Source: Micavibrio sp.
GTDB taxonomy: Bacteria; Pseudomonadota; Alphaproteobacteria; Micavibrionales; Micavibrionaceae
Assembly: GCA_030824965.1 (NCBI GenBank)
Contig: JAPJQV010000006.1
Span: 1 to 64,000 of the forward strand
Direction of reading: 5' to 3'
Length of the DNA: 64,000 nt
Part shown: positions 8,307-16,180 of the stretch, piece by piece
How the letters are laid out: every line of letters begins with the position of its first letter
How positions within the stretch are numbered: position 1 is the first letter of the stretch
The notes under the pieces: generated by a model
What the model was told of the DNA's origin: nothing
Database searches by the model: none
What the model saw: only the letters and a program-made list of their open reading frames with translations
Program-made: the position numbers and the translations under genes

Positions 8307-8791
8307 TGCATTGTCCGTTCTGTTCATTTGAAGAAACGCAAGTAAAAGACTCCCGTCCGACTGAGGACGGGACGTCAATCCGTCGCCGTCGGGCCTGTCC
8401 TGACTGTGGTGCGCGTTTTACGACGTTTGAACGCATCCAGCTTCGTGATTTGACGGTCGTAAAGGCGGGCGGGCGCAAGCAAATGTTTGATCGTGATAAG
8501 GTCACACGCTCGATGGAAGTCGCGCTTCGCAAACGTCCGGTTGGTCCTGAACAAATTGAAAGATCGGTCAACTCAATCGTGCGTCAATTAGAGACCAGCG
8601 GCGAAAGTGAAATCACGACCGAGCAAATCGGTGAACTTGTCATGCGCGCTTTGATACAACTCGATAATGTCGGCTATATTCGTTATGCCTCGGTTTACAA
8701 AGATTTCAGCAAGGCGGACGATTTCAAAACCTTCGTCAAAGATTTAAGCGAATTGCAAATCAAGCGCACTGACACAAAAAAAGATGCTTAA
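8306..8791 (+). CDS. nrdR: Transcriptional repressor NrdR
   Basis: NrdR represses ribonucleotide reductase genes in response to dATP/ATP. The 161-residue protein has an N-terminal zinc ribbon (Cys3, Cys6, Cys31, Cys34) with the RRRRACPDCGARFTTFE signature, then an ATP-cone domain. The glyA-nrdR-rib order is standard for alphaproteobacteria. The start overlaps the glyA stop by one base, and the 3' end overlaps the following reductase gene by 8 bases, which points to one transcript. Confidence 0.96.
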   Translation: MHCPFCSFEETQVKDSRPTEDGTSIRRRRACPDCGARFTTFERIQLRDLTVVKAGGRKQMFDRDKVTRSMEVALRKRPVGPEQIERSVNSIVRQLETSGESEITTEQIGELVMRALIQLDNVGYIRYASVYKDFSKADDFKTFVKDLSELQIKRTDTKKDA

Positions 8792-9461
8792 TATTTATAA
8801 ATATAGACCTTTTATAACGCTTAAAGTTGCAGCCAGCCTAGACGGGAAATTATCGGACGGGTTCGGTAAAAGCCAATCCTTCATAGGGCAGGAATCCCAA
8901 GAGCGAATACAGGCGGAAAGATCAGGTCATGATGCTATTCTCACCGGCATCGGCACCATCTTACAAGACGATCCATTACTGACGACGCAAATCGACGGAG
9001 CTAGCCAAACGAAACTGCGGGTTGTTCTCGATACTCATTTAAGATTTCCACTTCAGTCAAGAATAGCGGCAACGACATTTGAAGGCGATCTCTGGATATA
9101 TACGGCACCAAATCCGGATGCTGACAAAAAAGCTGCTTTGGAAAAGGTGGGCATTAAAGTTATCGAAATAGACTTGTCGTCTAATGGAAAAATATCTCTG
9201 CCATTCGTATTGGAGCATTTAGTTAATGCAGGAATTTCACGCGTTATAGTGGAGGCGGGGCAAGGCGTTACATCTTCTTTTCTTAAATTGAAGATATGGG
9301 ATCGTCTTCTTTTATTTCGTGCGCCTATTATTATCGGTCGGCAAGGTATCGATGCCTTCGGCGAGATTGAAGAAGATGCCAATAAGGCGCCCAGGTTGAA
9401 AATGGTCTCTATGGAAGCGCAGGGAGATGACCTTCTCGAGATTTACGAGAAGGCCGAATAA
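8784..9461 (+). CDS. Stand-alone RibD C-terminal (pyrimidine reductase) domain protein
   Basis: The 225-residue product is the RibD reductase domain only. It starts directly with PFITLKVAASLDGKLS, keeps the GIGTILQDDPLLT motif, the substrate-binding region and the IVEAGQGVTSSFL segment, and ends normally. The zinc deaminase domain that forms the first half of bifunctional RibD is absent, and the preceding frame belongs to nrdR. The reaction is reduction of 5-amino-6-ribosylamino-uracil phosphate in riboflavin synthesis. The place in the operon is where full-length ribD usually sits. The deaminase must be encoded elsewhere or be replaced. It ends 2 bases from convergent ribE. Confidence 0.87.
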   Translation: MLNIYKYRPFITLKVAASLDGKLSDGFGKSQSFIGQESQERIQAERSGHDAILTGIGTILQDDPLLTTQIDGASQTKLRVVLDTHLRFPLQSRIAATTFEGDLWIYTAPNPDADKKAALEKVGIKVIEIDLSSNGKISLPFVLEHLVNAGISRVIVEAGQGVTSSFLKLKIWDRLLLFRAPIIIGRQGIDAFGEIEEDANKAPRLKMVSMEAQGDDLLEIYEKAE

Positions 9462-9463
9462 AT

Positions 9464-10048
9464 TCAGTCCATCATTCTGGCAACATAGCGTGCCAGCATA
9501 TCGATCTCCATATTTAATCGATCTCCCACTTTCCGTTGGCCGAGAGTGGTAACAGCTAACGTATGTGGGATGACATTGATATCAAAGATGCTGCCATCGA
9601 CATGATTAACGGTTAGGGATGTGCCGTCTAAGGCTATAGAACCTTTCGCGGCTACAAATTTTTCCAAAGAGGCGGGTGCTTCGATTTTAAACCGCCATGA
9701 CTCTCCCTCTGTTTCTATCGACCGGATGATTGCCAAGCCGTCGATATGTCCGCTGACGATATGCCCGCCCATTTCATCGCCCAGACGAAGGGAACGTTCA
9801 AGGTTAATCTCTGCGCCTTCGATCCATTCTCCTAGATTGGTTTTGGACAATGTTTCACCCGACACATAAACCGTGAACCAGTCTCGTCCTTTTTCCGTTA
9901 CCGTGAGACAACAGCCAGAGCAGGCGATAGAGGCTCCAATATCAACGGATGTCATATCGAAGGGAGTTTGTATCTTGAAAATCCTGTCGGTTTCTTGAGT
10001 TGTTATAGAAAGGATTTTGCCTTTGCCGATTATTATACCAGTGAACAT
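9464..10048 (-). CDS. ribE: Riboflavin synthase alpha chain
   Basis: This enzyme dismutates two 6,7-dimethyl-8-ribityllumazine molecules into riboflavin and the pyrimidine precursor. The 194-residue protein starts with the invariant MFTGII and consists of two similar lumazine-binding barrels, residues about 1-95 and 96-190, with IACSGCCLTV in the first and IALDGTSLTVN in the second. Its ATG overlaps the ribH stop by one base (TGATG), so the two are translationally coupled and lie under the upstream FMN riboswitch. Confidence 0.95.
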   Translation of the reverse strand: MFTGIIIGKGKILSITTQETDRIFKIQTPFDMTSVDIGASIACSGCCLTVTEKGRDWFTVYVSGETLSKTNLGEWIEGAEINLERSLRLGDEMGGHIVSGHIDGLAIIRSIETEGESWRFKIEAPASLEKFVAAKGSIALDGTSLTVNHVDGSIFDINVIPHTLAVTTLGQRKVGDRLNMEIDMLARYVARMMD

Positions 10049-10515
10049 CAGGCTGCTTTCGGCATCTGTGTTTTTAATTGCCGCATATTTTCTATTGTCT
10101 TGATCGCAGCTATGGCTAATTCCTGACCTTTCTTTTTGAAATGGTTGAAGAAATAATTCTGATGTTCTTCGTGTTCATGGAAATTTTTCGGTGTCAAAAT
10201 CATCGACAAAACCGGAATTTCAGTATCGAGCGATACCCGCATGATTCCATCGATTACGGCAGTTGTGACGAATTCATGGCGGTAAATTCCGCCATCGACA
10301 ATAAGGCCGCCGCAAGCAATTAAAGAATAACGGCCGCTTTTTGCCAGAAGCTTGGCTTGAAGAGGAATTTCCAAACTTCCCGGAACTTCGTAAATATCGA
10401 TATTACTTTTCGGAAAGCCTGATTTTTCAAGCTCGGCAATGAAGCTTTCGCGGCCCTGGCCGACGATATCGGAATGCCATCCTGCCTGAATAAATGCGAT
10501 ACGGTCTTTAGTCAT
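10048..10515 (-). CDS. ribH: Lumazine synthase of the RibH2 type
   Basis: The enzyme makes 6,7-dimethyl-8-ribityllumazine from the pyrimidine and dihydroxybutanone phosphate. The 155-residue sequence carries IAFIQAGWHSDIVGQGRESF, VPGSLEIPLQAKLLA, GGIYRHEFVTTAVI and PVLSMILTPKNFHEH. These features match RibH2 of Brucella and Mesorhizobium, which forms decamers, rather than the icosahedral RibH1 form. I set the start at the ATG at 10515, preceded by a good aaaggg site; an in-frame extension to 10575 would run into the regulatory hairpin. It is the first gene behind the FMN riboswitch. Confidence 0.93.
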   Translation of the reverse strand: MTKDRIAFIQAGWHSDIVGQGRESFIAELEKSGFPKSNIDIYEVPGSLEIPLQAKLLAKSGRYSLIACGGLIVDGGIYRHEFVTTAVIDGIMRVSLDTEIPVLSMILTPKNFHEHEEHQNYFFNHFKKKGQELAIAAIKTIENMRQLKTQMPKAA

Positions 10516-10564
10516 TTTACTTACCCTTTCAAAATCAAAACAGGGCATGCGCAAAATGAACACG

Positions 10565-10586
10565 CGTTTCCACACAGGTGGAAACG
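10565..10586 (-). promoter_or_regulatory. Hairpin between FMN riboswitch and ribH, likely expression platform
   Basis: A 9-bp perfect stem (cgtttccac / gtggaaacg, 4-base loop) lies 15 bases beyond the aptamer and about 50 bases before the ribH start. On the minus strand no strong T run follows. It may therefore act as a weak terminator or in control of translation rather than as a classical terminator. Confidence 0.5.
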
Positions 10587-10600
10587 GAATTTATCCTGCT

Positions 10601-10722
10601 CTCTTTCATCCAGACTTTAACTGTCGGCTCTGGAATTACACCAGATCTGCTTGACACCCTGTAAAAGGGCCGCTCGCGGGCTGTGACCGCCGGTGGGGAG
10701 TTACGCCCCGCCCTGAGAACAT
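10601..10722 (-). ncRNA. FMN riboswitch (RFN element)
   Basis: Read on the minus strand, the segment begins with ttctcagggcggggc. It continues with cccaccggcggtcacagc, agcccgcgagcg, gatctggtg-aattccagagccgacagt and the closing gtctggatgaaagaga. These are the conserved blocks of the FMN-binding RFN aptamer in the right order. It lies directly upstream of ribH-ribE, which it should switch off when FMN is abundant. Confidence 0.97.
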
Positions 10723-10817
10723 GAGCAATATAGATAACAGCCTCCTAATAAGCAACCTTGACGAGGCTTTATCGAATATCGTAATGAACAGGCCTAAATA
10801 CGAAGGGTTCTTGCAAA

Positions 10818-11252
10818 ATGTCCGGTTCAAAGAAAGCGCGTTCTACCTCCGCAAGATTATTTGCGGTCCAGGCTGTTTATCAAGCTTTGCAAACCCAGAA
10901 ATCTCCCATTTCGCTTGTAAATGAATATCTTCAGCACAATATCGGTATGGATCTGGAAGAGGGTGAGATGGTTACACCCGATGAAAATCTGTTCAAAAGT
11001 ATCTTATCCGGAGTTAGCAATCGCTCTGAAGAATTATCCGGAATTCTAAAAACACGCTTGGCAACTCCTGAAATAGATACCCTTTTAAAAGCAATTCTTC
11101 TTTGCGGCACCTATGAGTTGCTGGCTCATTCAGATATAGACGCACCAATTATCATTGCCGATTACCTGAACGTTACCCACGGTTTCTATTCTGGGTCCGA
11201 AGCAAGGCTGGTAAACGGCGTTCTTGACGCAGTTGCAAAAGATTCCCGATAG
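10818..11252 (+). CDS. nusB: Transcription antitermination factor NusB
   Basis: NusB with S10 (NusE) binds boxA RNA and supports antitermination in rRNA operons. The 144-residue protein has the all-helical NusB pattern, with SARLFAVQAVYQAL near the N-terminus and DAPIIIADYLNVTHGFYSGSEARLVNGVLDAVAK at the C-terminus. Its place next to the rib genes is normal for alphaproteobacteria, but here it is divergent from ribH-ribE rather than downstream of them. The leader from 10722 on is shared with the opposite-strand riboswitch promoter region. Confidence 0.93.
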   Translation: MSGSKKARSTSARLFAVQAVYQALQTQKSPISLVNEYLQHNIGMDLEEGEMVTPDENLFKSILSGVSNRSEELSGILKTRLATPEIDTLLKAILLCGTYELLAHSDIDAPIIIADYLNVTHGFYSGSEARLVNGVLDAVAKDSR

Positions 11253-11377
11253 CCGGATTATAAGTCATTGTTTTGTAATATAGAATTGCAAATAGTTTTA
11301 TGTAATCCTTACAACTTATTAAGATTCGCCGTAGTATCCTAGTATCTGGGTAAAGTTTAGGGATCTAGGGATTTTCA

Positions 11378-11851
11378 ATGAAAAAAGCCATTATAGCGAT
11401 TATTGCTGTATTGCTGCTGGGCGGCGGCGGTTTTGGTGCGTATACGTTTTTCAATAAGCCGGCTGAAGCCACGGAAACAAAAGAGGCAGCAAAAGCGGCC
11501 GAGGATGCCCAAGCTGCTAAAGAAGCAATTGCGCCGACTTTCGTTGAATTAAAACCGCTTGTTTTACCTGTAGTTGATCGTGATGGCGTGTCGCAAATCA
11601 TAAGTATCGTAATCTCATTGGAGACAGACGATCCGGCAAAGGCAGCAGAAATTGAACTGATGCGCCCTCGACTGACCGATGCCTATATTCAAGGCATGTA
11701 CGGAGTTTTGAGTTCAAAGGCTGTGATGGAAGGCGGCGTTCTTCAGGTCGGTTATATCAAAAATAAACTCAATGTCTTAACAACCAAAGTTCTTGGTAAG
11801 GACAAGGTCAACGACGTTCTTTTGCAAGTCGTTCAGCAACGACAGGTCTAG
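11378..11851 (+). CDS. fliL: FliL-like flagellar basal-body-associated protein
   Basis: FliL binds stator units near MotA/MotB at the flagellar base and supports torque. The 157-residue protein has a single N-terminal membrane segment (about 4-26), an Ala/Glu/Lys-rich linker and a periplasmic FliL domain containing LKPLVLPVVDRDG and the RPRLTDAYIQGMYGVL segment. A ribosome binding site (taggga) precedes the ATG. No other flagellar gene is adjacent, so the assignment rests on the domain pattern. Confidence 0.8.
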   Translation: MKKAIIAIIAVLLLGGGGFGAYTFFNKPAEATETKEAAKAAEDAQAAKEAIAPTFVELKPLVLPVVDRDGVSQIISIVISLETDDPAKAAEIELMRPRLTDAYIQGMYGVLSSKAVMEGGVLQVGYIKNKLNVLTTKVLGKDKVNDVLLQVVQQRQV

Positions 11852-11943
11852 TGCTTCAAGCCTTTGCTGCACCGCGACTTGCGTGACTCTTCTTAGTTAG
11901 GCATCCTCTCAGGCATGTAAACTCATGTCTTCGGGAGAAAGCC

Positions 11944-14046
11944 ATGCTTCAGATTTATCTTATGATCGCAGCCTGCGCCTTATCAGCGCTTATTTATGGT
12001 TTCATTGCTTATCGGCAAGTGGTTGGCAAAGATGCGGGAAATCCCCGTATGCAGGAAATAGCCGCCGCCATCCAGGAAGGTGCCAAGGCCTATCTTAACA
12101 GGCAGTACAAAACTATCGGGATCGTTGGCATAGTTGTAACGATTGGCCTTTTTCTTTTGCTTGGCTGGCACAGCGCTATCGGTTTTGTCATCGGCGCGAT
12201 TGCATCCGGTCTTGCGGGCTATGTGGGCATGAACGTCTCAGTCCGTGCCAATGTCCGCGTTGCTCAAGCCGCGACAGAAGGTATGAATCCGGCGCTCAGC
12301 ATTGCCTTTAAATCCGGTGCGATTACCGGAATGCTGGTCGTGGGTCTCGGACTTCTCTCGGTAGCAGGTTATTATTATATTCTTACTGAACATACAGCTT
12401 TGGAAACACGTCAGGTTCTTGAAGGTCTGGTCGGGTTGGGTTTTGGCGCCTCATTGATTTCGATCTTCGCTCGTTTAGGTGGCGGTATTTTTACCAAAGG
12501 CGCGGATGTCGGGGCTGATCTTGTCGGCAAAGTTGAGGCAGGAATTCCTGAAGACGATCCACGAAACCCGGCGGTGATTGCGGATAATGTTGGTGATAAC
12601 GTAGGAGATTGTGCTGGCATGGCAGCCGATCTTTTCGAAACTTATGCAGTCACAATCGTCGCGGCAATGCTGATTGCCTTTAGTGTATTTACGCCGGAAT
12701 GGTCGACCCAGCTTATGATATTGCCGCTGATGATCGGGAGCCTTTGTATTGTCGGCTCTATTATCGGAACGTTCTTTGTGAGACTGGTTAAGCCAACCAG
12801 CTCGATCATGAGCGCACTCTATCGAGGTCTTCTTGCAAGTGCTGTCGTGTCGGCCGCTTTAATACTTTATCCCATTACCGAGTATATCGGCGTGGCAACC
12901 AGACTTCCTCTCAAGTCAGGCGTCTATTTCACAGGTTTGGACTTGCTGATATGCGCGGCGGTGGGTTTAGGTGTAACCGCATTGTTGGTTATTATAACTG
13001 AATATTACACATCTACAGCGTATCGTCCGGTCAGGGCAATCGCAAAAGCGTCTGAAACCGGACACGGCACGAATGTCATCCAAGGACTTGCCGTGTCGCT
13101 TGAATCAACCGCTTTGCCAGTCATAGTGATTTGTATAGGCATTTTCTTATCCTACGATCATGCAGGCCTGTATGGCGTTGCCATTTCGGCAACGACGATG
13201 CTGTCGCTGGCTGGCATGGTTGTCGCACTCGACGCTTTCGGGCCGGTTACGGATAACGCAGGCGGTATTGCCGAAATGTCCAATTTGCCGCCGGAAGTCC
13301 GCGTCACCACAGATGCTCTAGACGCCGTTGGAAATACGACGAAGGCCGTGACAAAAGGTTATGCCATCGGTTCGGCAGGTTTGGCCTCCCTTGTTTTATT
13401 CGCGGCGTATACAGAGGAAATTGCGCATTACTTTCCCTCGATCGGGAATTTGACTTTCGCGCTTCAAAATCCTTTTGTCGTGATCGGGCTTTTCTTAGGC
13501 GGGATGTTGCCGTTTCTATTCAGCGCGATGTCGATGACCGCGGTCGGTCGGGCAGCATCGAGTGTGGTAATCGAAGTGCGCCGCCAGTTCCGCGAGATTC
13601 CGGGTATCATGCAGGGAACTGCCAAGCCAGAATACGGCACGGCGGTCGATCTCTTGACCAAAGCGGCAATCAAGGAAATGGTCGTGCCGTCGCTTCTTCC
13701 TGTGGCAGCGCCAGTTCTGATATTTGCTCTTATTTATTGGATTGGCGGATTGCTTCCGGCGTTTCAAACATTAGGTGGCGTGTTGATGGGAACGATCATC
13801 ACTGGACTTTTTGTCGCGATCTCAATGACATCTGGCGGCGGTGCTTGGGACAACGCCAAAAAATACATCGAGGAAGGGCATCATGGCGGCAAAGGGTCTG
13901 ACGCTCATAAAGCTGCCGTCACGGGCGATACGGTCGGCGACCCATATAAAGATACTGCAGGCCCGGCAGTTAACCCGTTGATTAAGATTGCCAATATCGT
14001 TGCTATCATACTTGTAGCGATCGCAGCGAAGTTCATAGCGGGTTAA
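11944..14046 (+). CDS. hppA: Proton-translocating inorganic pyrophosphatase, K+-independent type
   Basis: HppA couples hydrolysis of pyrophosphate to proton export across the membrane. The 700-residue protein has about 16 membrane segments. It carries the pyrophosphate-binding block PAVIADNVGDNVGDCAGMAA and a second acidic block near the C-terminus (DTVGDPYKDTAGPAVN). Lys467 and Thr470 in GNTTKAVTKG mark the potassium-independent subclass; the dependent subclass has Ala at the first position. A ribosome binding site (gggagaaa) precedes the ATG at 11944, and a strong terminator follows the stop. Confidence 0.97.
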   Translation: MLQIYLMIAACALSALIYGFIAYRQVVGKDAGNPRMQEIAAAIQEGAKAYLNRQYKTIGIVGIVVTIGLFLLLGWHSAIGFVIGAIASGLAGYVGMNVSVRANVRVAQAATEGMNPALSIAFKSGAITGMLVVGLGLLSVAGYYYILTEHTALETRQVLEGLVGLGFGASLISIFARLGGGIFTKGADVGADLVGKVEAGIPEDDPRNPAVIADNVGDNVGDCAGMAADLFETYAVTIVAAMLIAFSVFTPEWSTQLMILPLMIGSLCIVGSIIGTFFVRLVKPTSSIMSALYRGLLASAVVSAALILYPITEYIGVATRLPLKSGVYFTGLDLLICAAVGLGVTALLVIITEYYTSTAYRPVRAIAKASETGHGTNVIQGLAVSLESTALPVIVICIGIFLSYDHAGLYGVAISATTMLSLAGMVVALDAFGPVTDNAGGIAEMSNLPPEVRVTTDALDAVGNTTKAVTKGYAIGSAGLASLVLFAAYTEEIAHYFPSIGNLTFALQNPFVVIGLFLGGMLPFLFSAMSMTAVGRAASSVVIEVRRQFREIPGIMQGTAKPEYGTAVDLLTKAAIKEMVVPSLLPVAAPVLIFALIYWIGGLLPAFQTLGGVLMGTIITGLFVAISMTSGGGAWDNAKKYIEEGHHGGKGSDAHKAAVTGDTVGDPYKDTAGPAVNPLIKIANIVAIILVAIAAKFIAG

Positions 14047-14065
14047 GTGGTTTCTTCCCAAAAAG

Positions 14066-14095
14066 AAAAGCCCTTCACAAGAAGGGCTTTTTTTC
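14066..14095 (+). terminator. Intrinsic terminator after hppA
   Basis: A 9-bp stem (aagcccttc / gaagggctt, 3-base loop) is followed by a run of T residues, 20 bases past the hppA stop. Confidence 0.92.
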
Positions 14096-14131
14096 TTGAC
14101 TGAAATCCAGTAATTCACATAAAAGTCCAGT

Positions 14132-14284
14132 ATGAGTGAGCGGACTAAAATAGGCGCAGCTATCGGACTGGCATTGATATTCGCAGCAGCCATGTCTCAA
14201 TGCGGGCCAGCTTCGGTTAATCCAGAAATTAATGCAGAAGCCAAACCGGATGTTAAACGGATATTGAAGCCAGCATTGCCTTAA
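14132..14284 (+). CDS. Small exported or membrane-anchored protein (50 aa)
   Basis: The frame encodes 50 residues: MSERTKIG, a hydrophobic stretch of about 14 residues, then AMSQCGPAS and a polar tail ending in KPALP. The cysteine directly after the hydrophobic stretch makes a lipoprotein possible, but the lipobox is poor. No strong ribosome binding site is seen and I know no family. It starts about 40 bases after the hppA terminator and is followed 36 bases later by another small membrane protein. Confidence 0.5.
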   Translation: MSERTKIGAAIGLALIFAAAMSQCGPASVNPEINAEAKPDVKRILKPALP

Positions 14285-14320
14285 GATACGAATTAGAAAA
14301 AATAATTTTGGGAGAATAAA

Positions 14321-14560
14321 ATGAGAGAGATAGACTGGGAAAAAGAGCGCAATCGCAAATCGCCGATGACGCCTTTCAAGGCCGCAGCCATTATATGCAG
14401 CGGAATCGGGTTTACATTTACAGCAAGCGCTCTTGGCTATCGCGTTTATGAATCGGTACAAAAGAAAGAAGTCGCAAGCCATGAAATCAAGACTTCTTAT
14501 GCCAAGCTCGATGCGGAAAAGAATACGCCGAACGATATCGACCTTCAGCCTATGCCTTAA
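14321..14560 (+). CDS. Small single-pass membrane protein (79 aa)
   Basis: The 79-residue product has a charged N-terminus (MREIDWEKERNRKS), one hydrophobic segment at about 19-41 and a charged tail. A strong ribosome binding site (gggag, 7 bases before the ATG) supports translation. I recognise no family. It lies between hppA and cysK, 37 bases before the cysK start, and forms a pair with the 50-aa protein just upstream. Confidence 0.7.
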   Translation: MREIDWEKERNRKSPMTPFKAAAIICSGIGFTFTASALGYRVYESVQKKEVASHEIKTSYAKLDAEKNTPNDIDLQPMP

Positions 14561-14597
14561 GCATTGCTCTCTGGATTTGTCGTGATAGGGTACTGTC

Positions 14598-15548
14598 ATG
14601 ACAGAATTTCGCGGCAAGATTTACGACTCTATTTTAGGCACTATCGGCGCAACACCGATGGTGCGTATTCCAAGAATTTCCAAAGCTGAAAATCTTCAGG
14701 CAGATCTGGTTCTAAAGCTTGAATTCTTCAATCCGCTGGCTTCAGTCAAGGACCGAATTGGTTTAGCTATGATCGAGGATGCGGAACGCAGTGGCAAAAT
14801 CAGCGCAGGCAAAACAACCATCATTGAGCCGACATCGGGCAATACGGGAATTGCGCTTGCAATGGTTGCGGCTTCGAAAGGCTATAAACTAATTCTTACG
14901 ATGCCGGAAAGCATGTCTCTGGAACGCCGTAAAATGCTGATGCTGCTTGGCGCGGAACTGGTACTGACGCCGAAAGAGCAGGGCATGAAAGGCGCGATTG
15001 CCAAGGCCGAAGATATCGCTGCATCAATGTCGGATTCATTTATTCCCGGGCAGTTCGACAACCTGGCCAATCCGGAAATTCATCGCAATACAACCGCCGA
15101 AGAGATCTGGAACGATACCGATGGCAAGGCGGATATCCTAATTTCGGGCGTTGGAACAGGCGGGACGTTGACAGGCATTTCGCAAATTTTCAAAAGCCGT
15201 AAGCCAGGTTTTAAAACCGTAGCGGTCGAGCCTAAAGACTCGCCAGTTTTATCAGGCGGCTCTCCATCGCCGCATAAGATTCAAGGAATCGGCGCAGGAT
15301 TTGTGCCGAGCATTTTGGAAACCGATCTGATCGACGAAATTGTCCAGATAGATAACGAGACCGCCTTTGAATATGCCCGTCGTGTAGCGCGGGAAGAAGG
15401 TATTCCGGTTGGGATTTCATCTGGGGCAGCATTGGCTGCTGGGATTGAAATCGCCAAGAGAGCCGAGAATAAGGGTAAGACGATCGTCGTCATCATCCCG
15501 TCTTTTGCCGAGAGGTATCAATCGACGGCTCTTTTTGATGATTTATGA
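14598..15548 (+). CDS. cysK: Cysteine synthase A (O-acetylserine sulfhydrylase)
   Basis: CysK makes cysteine from O-acetylserine and sulfide. The 316-residue PLP protein shows the PLP lysine at position 51 (NPLASVKDRIG), the substrate loop EPTSGNTGIALA, the phosphate-binding GVGTGGTLTG and the GISSGAA segment. The next gene, 51 bases on, is cysE, whose product supplies O-acetylserine and forms the cysteine synthase complex with CysK. Confidence 0.96.
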   Translation: MTEFRGKIYDSILGTIGATPMVRIPRISKAENLQADLVLKLEFFNPLASVKDRIGLAMIEDAERSGKISAGKTTIIEPTSGNTGIALAMVAASKGYKLILTMPESMSLERRKMLMLLGAELVLTPKEQGMKGAIAKAEDIAASMSDSFIPGQFDNLANPEIHRNTTAEEIWNDTDGKADILISGVGTGGTLTGISQIFKSRKPGFKTVAVEPKDSPVLSGGSPSPHKIQGIGAGFVPSILETDLIDEIVQIDNETAFEYARRVAREEGIPVGISSGAALAAGIEIAKRAENKGKTIVVIIPSFAERYQSTALFDDL

Positions 15549-15553
15549 ACGGT

Positions 15554-15590
15554 AAAGCCTAACTTTGTTAAGCACGGCAGGCTTTTTACA
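15554..15590 (+). terminator. Possible weak terminator between cysK and cysE
   Basis: A 7-bp stem (aaagcct / aggcttt) with an 18-base loop is followed by a few T residues. The large loop makes it weak, so some read-through into cysE is likely. Confidence 0.35.
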
Positions 15591-15598
15591 AAAAAGGA

Positions 15599-16180
15599 AT
15601 GATTTTCCATTCTAATATGGTTAGAACACTGTTTATGTTCGATCTTATCAAGTCAATCCAATCCCGCGATCCTGCAAAGCCGACGACTATGGAAGTCATC
15701 CTGGCTTATCCGGGCTTTCATGTGCTGGGGTTCCATGCCCTTGCCGCCGTCCTTTGGCATAAAGACCTAAAGGCTTTGGGCCGCTTTGTTTCGCATGTCG
15801 GACGCTTATTAACCGGGATTGAAATTCATCCCGGCGCTCAAATCGGTAAAAACCTGTTCATCGATCACGGAATGGGGACTGTTATCGGCGAAACGGCCGT
15901 TATTGGAGACAATGTAACGCTTTATCAAAATGTAACGCTAGGCGGGCGCGGCGGCATAACGAACGGCAAGCGCCACCCTACATTGAAAAACAATGTAATG
16001 GTCGGAACGGGTGCTGTGGTGCTAGGCGATATTACCATCGGTGAAAATGCACGGATAGGCGCAAACGCAATCGTCACTAAGTCTATGCCTAATGGAGCAA
16101 CGGCCATCAATCCGGCGGCTGAAATCAAAACTTTCGAATGCCGGGAATGTTCCTACGGTATTCCAGAGCAGGATTTATAA
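15599..16180 (+). CDS. cysE: Serine O-acetyltransferase
   Basis: CysE acetylates serine with acetyl-CoA, the first step of cysteine synthesis. The protein has an N-terminal helical part and a left-handed beta-helix of hexapeptide repeats containing GIEIHPGAQIGKNLFIDHGM, ETAVIGDNVTLYQNVTLGG and the acceptor loop GKRHPT. It is the short form of about 180-193 residues. The start is uncertain: ATG codons at 15599, 15617 and 15635 are in frame, and the last (MFDLIKSIQSRDP) resembles the usual family start. The stop overlaps the following methyltransferase start (TAATG). Confidence 0.93.
   Translation: MIFHSNMVRTLFMFDLIKSIQSRDPAKPTTMEVILAYPGFHVLGFHALAAVLWHKDLKALGRFVSHVGRLLTGIEIHPGAQIGKNLFIDHGMGTVIGETAVIGDNVTLYQNVTLGGRGGITNGKRHPTLKNNVMVGTGAVVLGDITIGENARIGANAIVTKSMPNGATAINPAAEIKTFECRECSYGIPEQDL

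Noticed and set aside
10721..10924. 67-residue frame overlapping the nusB start
   Set aside because: It is out of frame with nusB, which has a clear domain, and runs into the riboswitch leader.
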